Positions 5,738 through 7,022 of a stretch of DNA of 7,022 nt are shown piece after piece (within the stretch, counting starts at the first letter, position 1; each line of letters begins with the position of its first letter). The position numbers were made by a program, and so were the translations under genes. This DNA is from Rhodobacter sp. Lineage in GTDB: Bacteria; Pseudomonadota; Alphaproteobacteria; Rhodobacterales; Rhodobacteraceae. The stretch covers positions 1 to 7,022 of the forward strand of contig JAIXVS010000155.1 in the NCBI GenBank assembly GCA_027482795.1, written 5' to 3'. Below the pieces are notes generated by a model, which ran no database searches, was not told the origin of the DNA, and worked only from the letters and a program-made list of their open reading frames with translations.

Positions 5738-6205
5738 ATGCGCCATTCTTTAACTGCCCTCGCCGCCGCCGTGACTATGGCCGCAGCGCCAGCCATGGCC
5801 CAAGAGACACTTATCACAGCCAACCCCGACCTGATCGCCGCACAGTTGCAGGCGGCGGGTCTAAAAACAGAACTGGGCACCGACAGCGCAGGCGATCCTA
5901 GCATCGTCTCCTTTGCCGCCGAGTCCAATTTTGAAGTGTATTTCTATGGCTGCACGGCGGGCAAAGATTGCCTTTCGGTGCAGATGAACGCCTGTTTTGA
6001 TGCGCCAAATGGTATCGCGTTCGAGGTGATCAATACGTGGAACTTTGACATGCGCTATGGCAAGGCGAGCGTAGACGATGCCAAAGACCCCTGCCTGAAA
6101 ATGGATGTGGATTTAACCAAGGGCGTTGCCGCTGAAACCTTTCAAAGCAGCCTGAAGACATGGGTCGACCTGCTGGGCCGTTTTCGCACCTTGCTGACGG
6201 GATAG
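5738..6205 (+). CDS. Secreted YbjN-domain protein, second of tandem pair
   Basis: This is the paralogue of the preceding gene. The protein has 155 residues and aligns without gaps from just after the signal peptide to the end, 59 of 133 positions being identical by hand count. A signal peptide covers 1 to about 21 (ending APAMA before QETL). Conserved elements are IAAQLQAAGL (33-42), FEVYFYGC (65-72), VQMNACFD (81-88), INTWNFDMRYGKASVDDAKD (98-117) and PCLKMDVDL (118-126). The four cysteines C72, C78, C86 and C119 fall exactly at the positions of those in the first copy. The ATG at 5738 has AGGA 7 bases upstream and starts the signal peptide; the ATG at 5678 would add a leader without export features. 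It ends 13 bases before the convergent thioesterase gene. Function unknown. Confidence 0.87.
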   Translation: MRHSLTALAAAVTMAAAPAMAQETLITANPDLIAAQLQAAGLKTELGTDSAGDPSIVSFAAESNFEVYFYGCTAGKDCLSVQMNACFDAPNGIAFEVINTWNFDMRYGKASVDDAKDPCLKMDVDLTKGVAAETFQSSLKTWVDLLGRFRTLLTG

Positions 6206-6218
6206 TCGCGGCCGAGGG

Positions 6219-6623
6219 TTAGGTCTCTGGAACAGGGCGCGGCTTGCCGTTTTCGTCAATGGCAACAAAGGTGAACAACCCTTCAGTCACCTTTTCGCGC
6301 GCCGCTTTGTCCGCGCTTTGGCGGTTACGCAAAACCCATGCCTCAATTTGCAGGCCCATCGAGGTGCGGCCAATACGGGCGATATCAACGTAAATGCACA
6401 ACACATCGCCCACCTTCACGGGGCGAATAAACTGCATCGCGTCAATTGCCACGGTCGCCACCCTACCTTGCGCGCGCCCCGATGCGACAATCCCCGCCGC
6501 CATATCCATCTGTGACAGCACCCAGCCACCAAAAATATCGCCGTTGGTGTTCACATCCCTTGGCATGGCAAGGGTGCGCAGGGTTAGCTCGCCCTTGGGC
6601 GTATCGGCGGGGGTATCGATCAT
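6219..6623 (-). CDS. yciA: Acyl-CoA thioesterase, YciA-type hotdog fold
   Basis: YciA-type enzymes hydrolyse acyl-CoA to free acid and CoA in the cytoplasm, with broad chain-length range, and are thought to balance CoA pools. The protein has 134 residues, close to the 132-154 of known members. LRTLAMPRDVNTNGDIFGGW (15-34) followed by SQMDMAAG (37-44) closely matches Haemophilus HI0827, and D40 corresponds to its essential D44. MQFIRPVKVGD and EGLFTFVAIDENGKPR complete the single hotdog domain, which should work as an oligomer. The ATG at 6623 overlaps the folC stop as ATGA and has AAGGGA upstream. The reading frame is open to 6893, but the added 90 residues are a shadow of folC. It converges with the second YbjN gene. 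Confidence 0.93.
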   Translation of the reverse strand: MIDTPADTPKGELTLRTLAMPRDVNTNGDIFGGWVLSQMDMAAGIVASGRAQGRVATVAIDAMQFIRPVKVGDVLCIYVDIARIGRTSMGLQIEAWVLRNRQSADKAAREKVTEGLFTFVAIDENGKPRPVPET

Positions 6624-7022
6624 TCGTTTTCCCTTAGGATAGCGCCAGCAAGATACAGCGATCCGCAAATCAGCACGCGCGCTTGGGGGTTTGCCGCCGC
6701 AATATCGGCCAAAGCCTCGGCCACCGATGGGGCGACAGTTGCATCCAGCCCTGCCGCGCTGGCCGCTGCAGCCGTGGCCTCGGCGGGCAAGGTGTTCACC
6801 TCGTTCGGAATAGACACCGCGCGCAGGGTTTTGGCATGGCCGCGCAAGGGTTCCATATAACCGCGCACATCTTTGGTGTTCAGCATCCCGCAAATCAAAT
6901 GCGTCTCGCGCGCGGGCAGACGAGCCAGCGTTGCGGCCACGGCCTCGCCCCCCGCAGGGTTATGGCCGCCGTCCAGAAACAATTCCACCGAAGGGGCCAA
7001 ATCTACCAGCGGCCCGCGGCGC
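6620..7022 (-). CDS. folC: Bifunctional folylpolyglutamate/dihydrofolate synthase, C-terminal part (5' part outside window)
   Basis: FolC adds glutamate to dihydropteroate and to folates in the cytoplasm. About 134 C-terminal residues are present; the ATP-binding N-terminal domain lies beyond the right edge. The visible part starts RRGPLVDLAPSVELFLDGGHNPAGG, whose GPL and DGGHNPAGG elements are FolC hallmarks, and continues with LICGMLNTKD and the terminal LICGSLYLAGAIL motif. The frame is open at the window edge, so the TTG at 7000 is not a start. The stop overlaps the thioesterase ATG by four bases, implying coupled translation. Confidence 0.95.
   Translation of the reverse strand, partial: RRGPLVDLAPSVELFLDGGHNPAGGEAVAATLARLPARETHLICGMLNTKDVRGYMEPLRGHAKTLRAVSIPNEVNTLPAEATAAAASAAGLDATVAPSVAEALADIAAANPQARVLICGSLYLAGAILRENE

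Noticed and set aside
5557..5928. Minus-strand open frame spanning the gap between the two YbjN genes
   Set aside because: It overlaps both YbjN genes antisense, has no recognisable domain, and the paralogues are clearly coding on the plus strand.
6624..6893. Extended thioesterase start at 6893
   Set aside because: The extra 90 residues overlap folC in another frame and look like a shadow; the YciA family begins at the ATG at 6623.
1..7022. Mobile element, CRISPR array, tRNA/rRNA, riboswitch or defence system
   Set aside because: No transposase or integrase, no regularly spaced repeats, no cloverleaf or rRNA-like sequence, and no toxin-antitoxin or nuclease genes were seen. All large genes are housekeeping families.

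Overview
The window looks like ordinary, GC-rich chromosomal DNA from an alphaproteobacterium, most probably Rhodobacterales (Rhodobacteraceae/Roseobacteraceae). This rests on three things: the gene order gpmI-envC-ctpA-rppH, two small exported YbjN-type proteins of a kind common in that order, and a GGGGGC/GCCCCC hairpin followed by a TCGCTTCGCTC spacer between genes, which I remember from rhodobacterial genomes. The assignment comes from recognising the sequences, not from a search, and I would not go below order or family.

Layout, left to right. (1) Positions 1-197, minus strand: the first 65 codons of the chromosome-partitioning ATPase smc, starting at TTG, with a plausible promoter at 230-259. 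(2) Positions 198-390: a gene-free stretch holding that promoter and three inverted repeats. (3) Positions 391-4926, minus strand: a compact four-gene operon read in the order gpmI (phosphoglycerate mutase), envC (murein hydrolase activator with a degenerate LytM domain), ctpA (S41 periplasmic protease) and rppH (RNA pyrophosphohydrolase). gpmI and envC overlap by ATGA, and ctpA and rppH are 6 bases apart. (4) Positions 4927-5148: a divergent control region with a TTGACA promoter pointing right and a perfect 10-base direct repeat. (5) Positions 5149-6205, plus strand: two tandem paralogues encoding secreted YbjN-domain proteins that share four cysteines. (6) Positions 6219-7022, minus strand: a YciA-type acyl-CoA thioesterase, coupled by an ATGA overlap to the 3' part of folC, which runs off the right edge.

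How the genes fit together. envC and ctpA form an envelope-remodelling pair (amidase activation and periplasmic proteolysis) placed between a glycolytic enzyme and an RNA-decay enzyme. The linkage is probably one of shared expression, not one pathway. folC (folate polyglutamylation) and the thioesterase are translationally coupled but not obviously linked in function. The YbjN pair has no known function. It is the least understood part of the window and sits as a plus-strand island between minus-strand housekeeping operons.

I found no mobile element, CRISPR array, tRNA, rRNA or recognisable defence system, and no convincing new multi-gene system. The points most worth a second look are the four-cysteine YbjN pair, the direct repeat in the divergent promoter region, and the inverted repeat over the putative promoter of the second YbjN gene.
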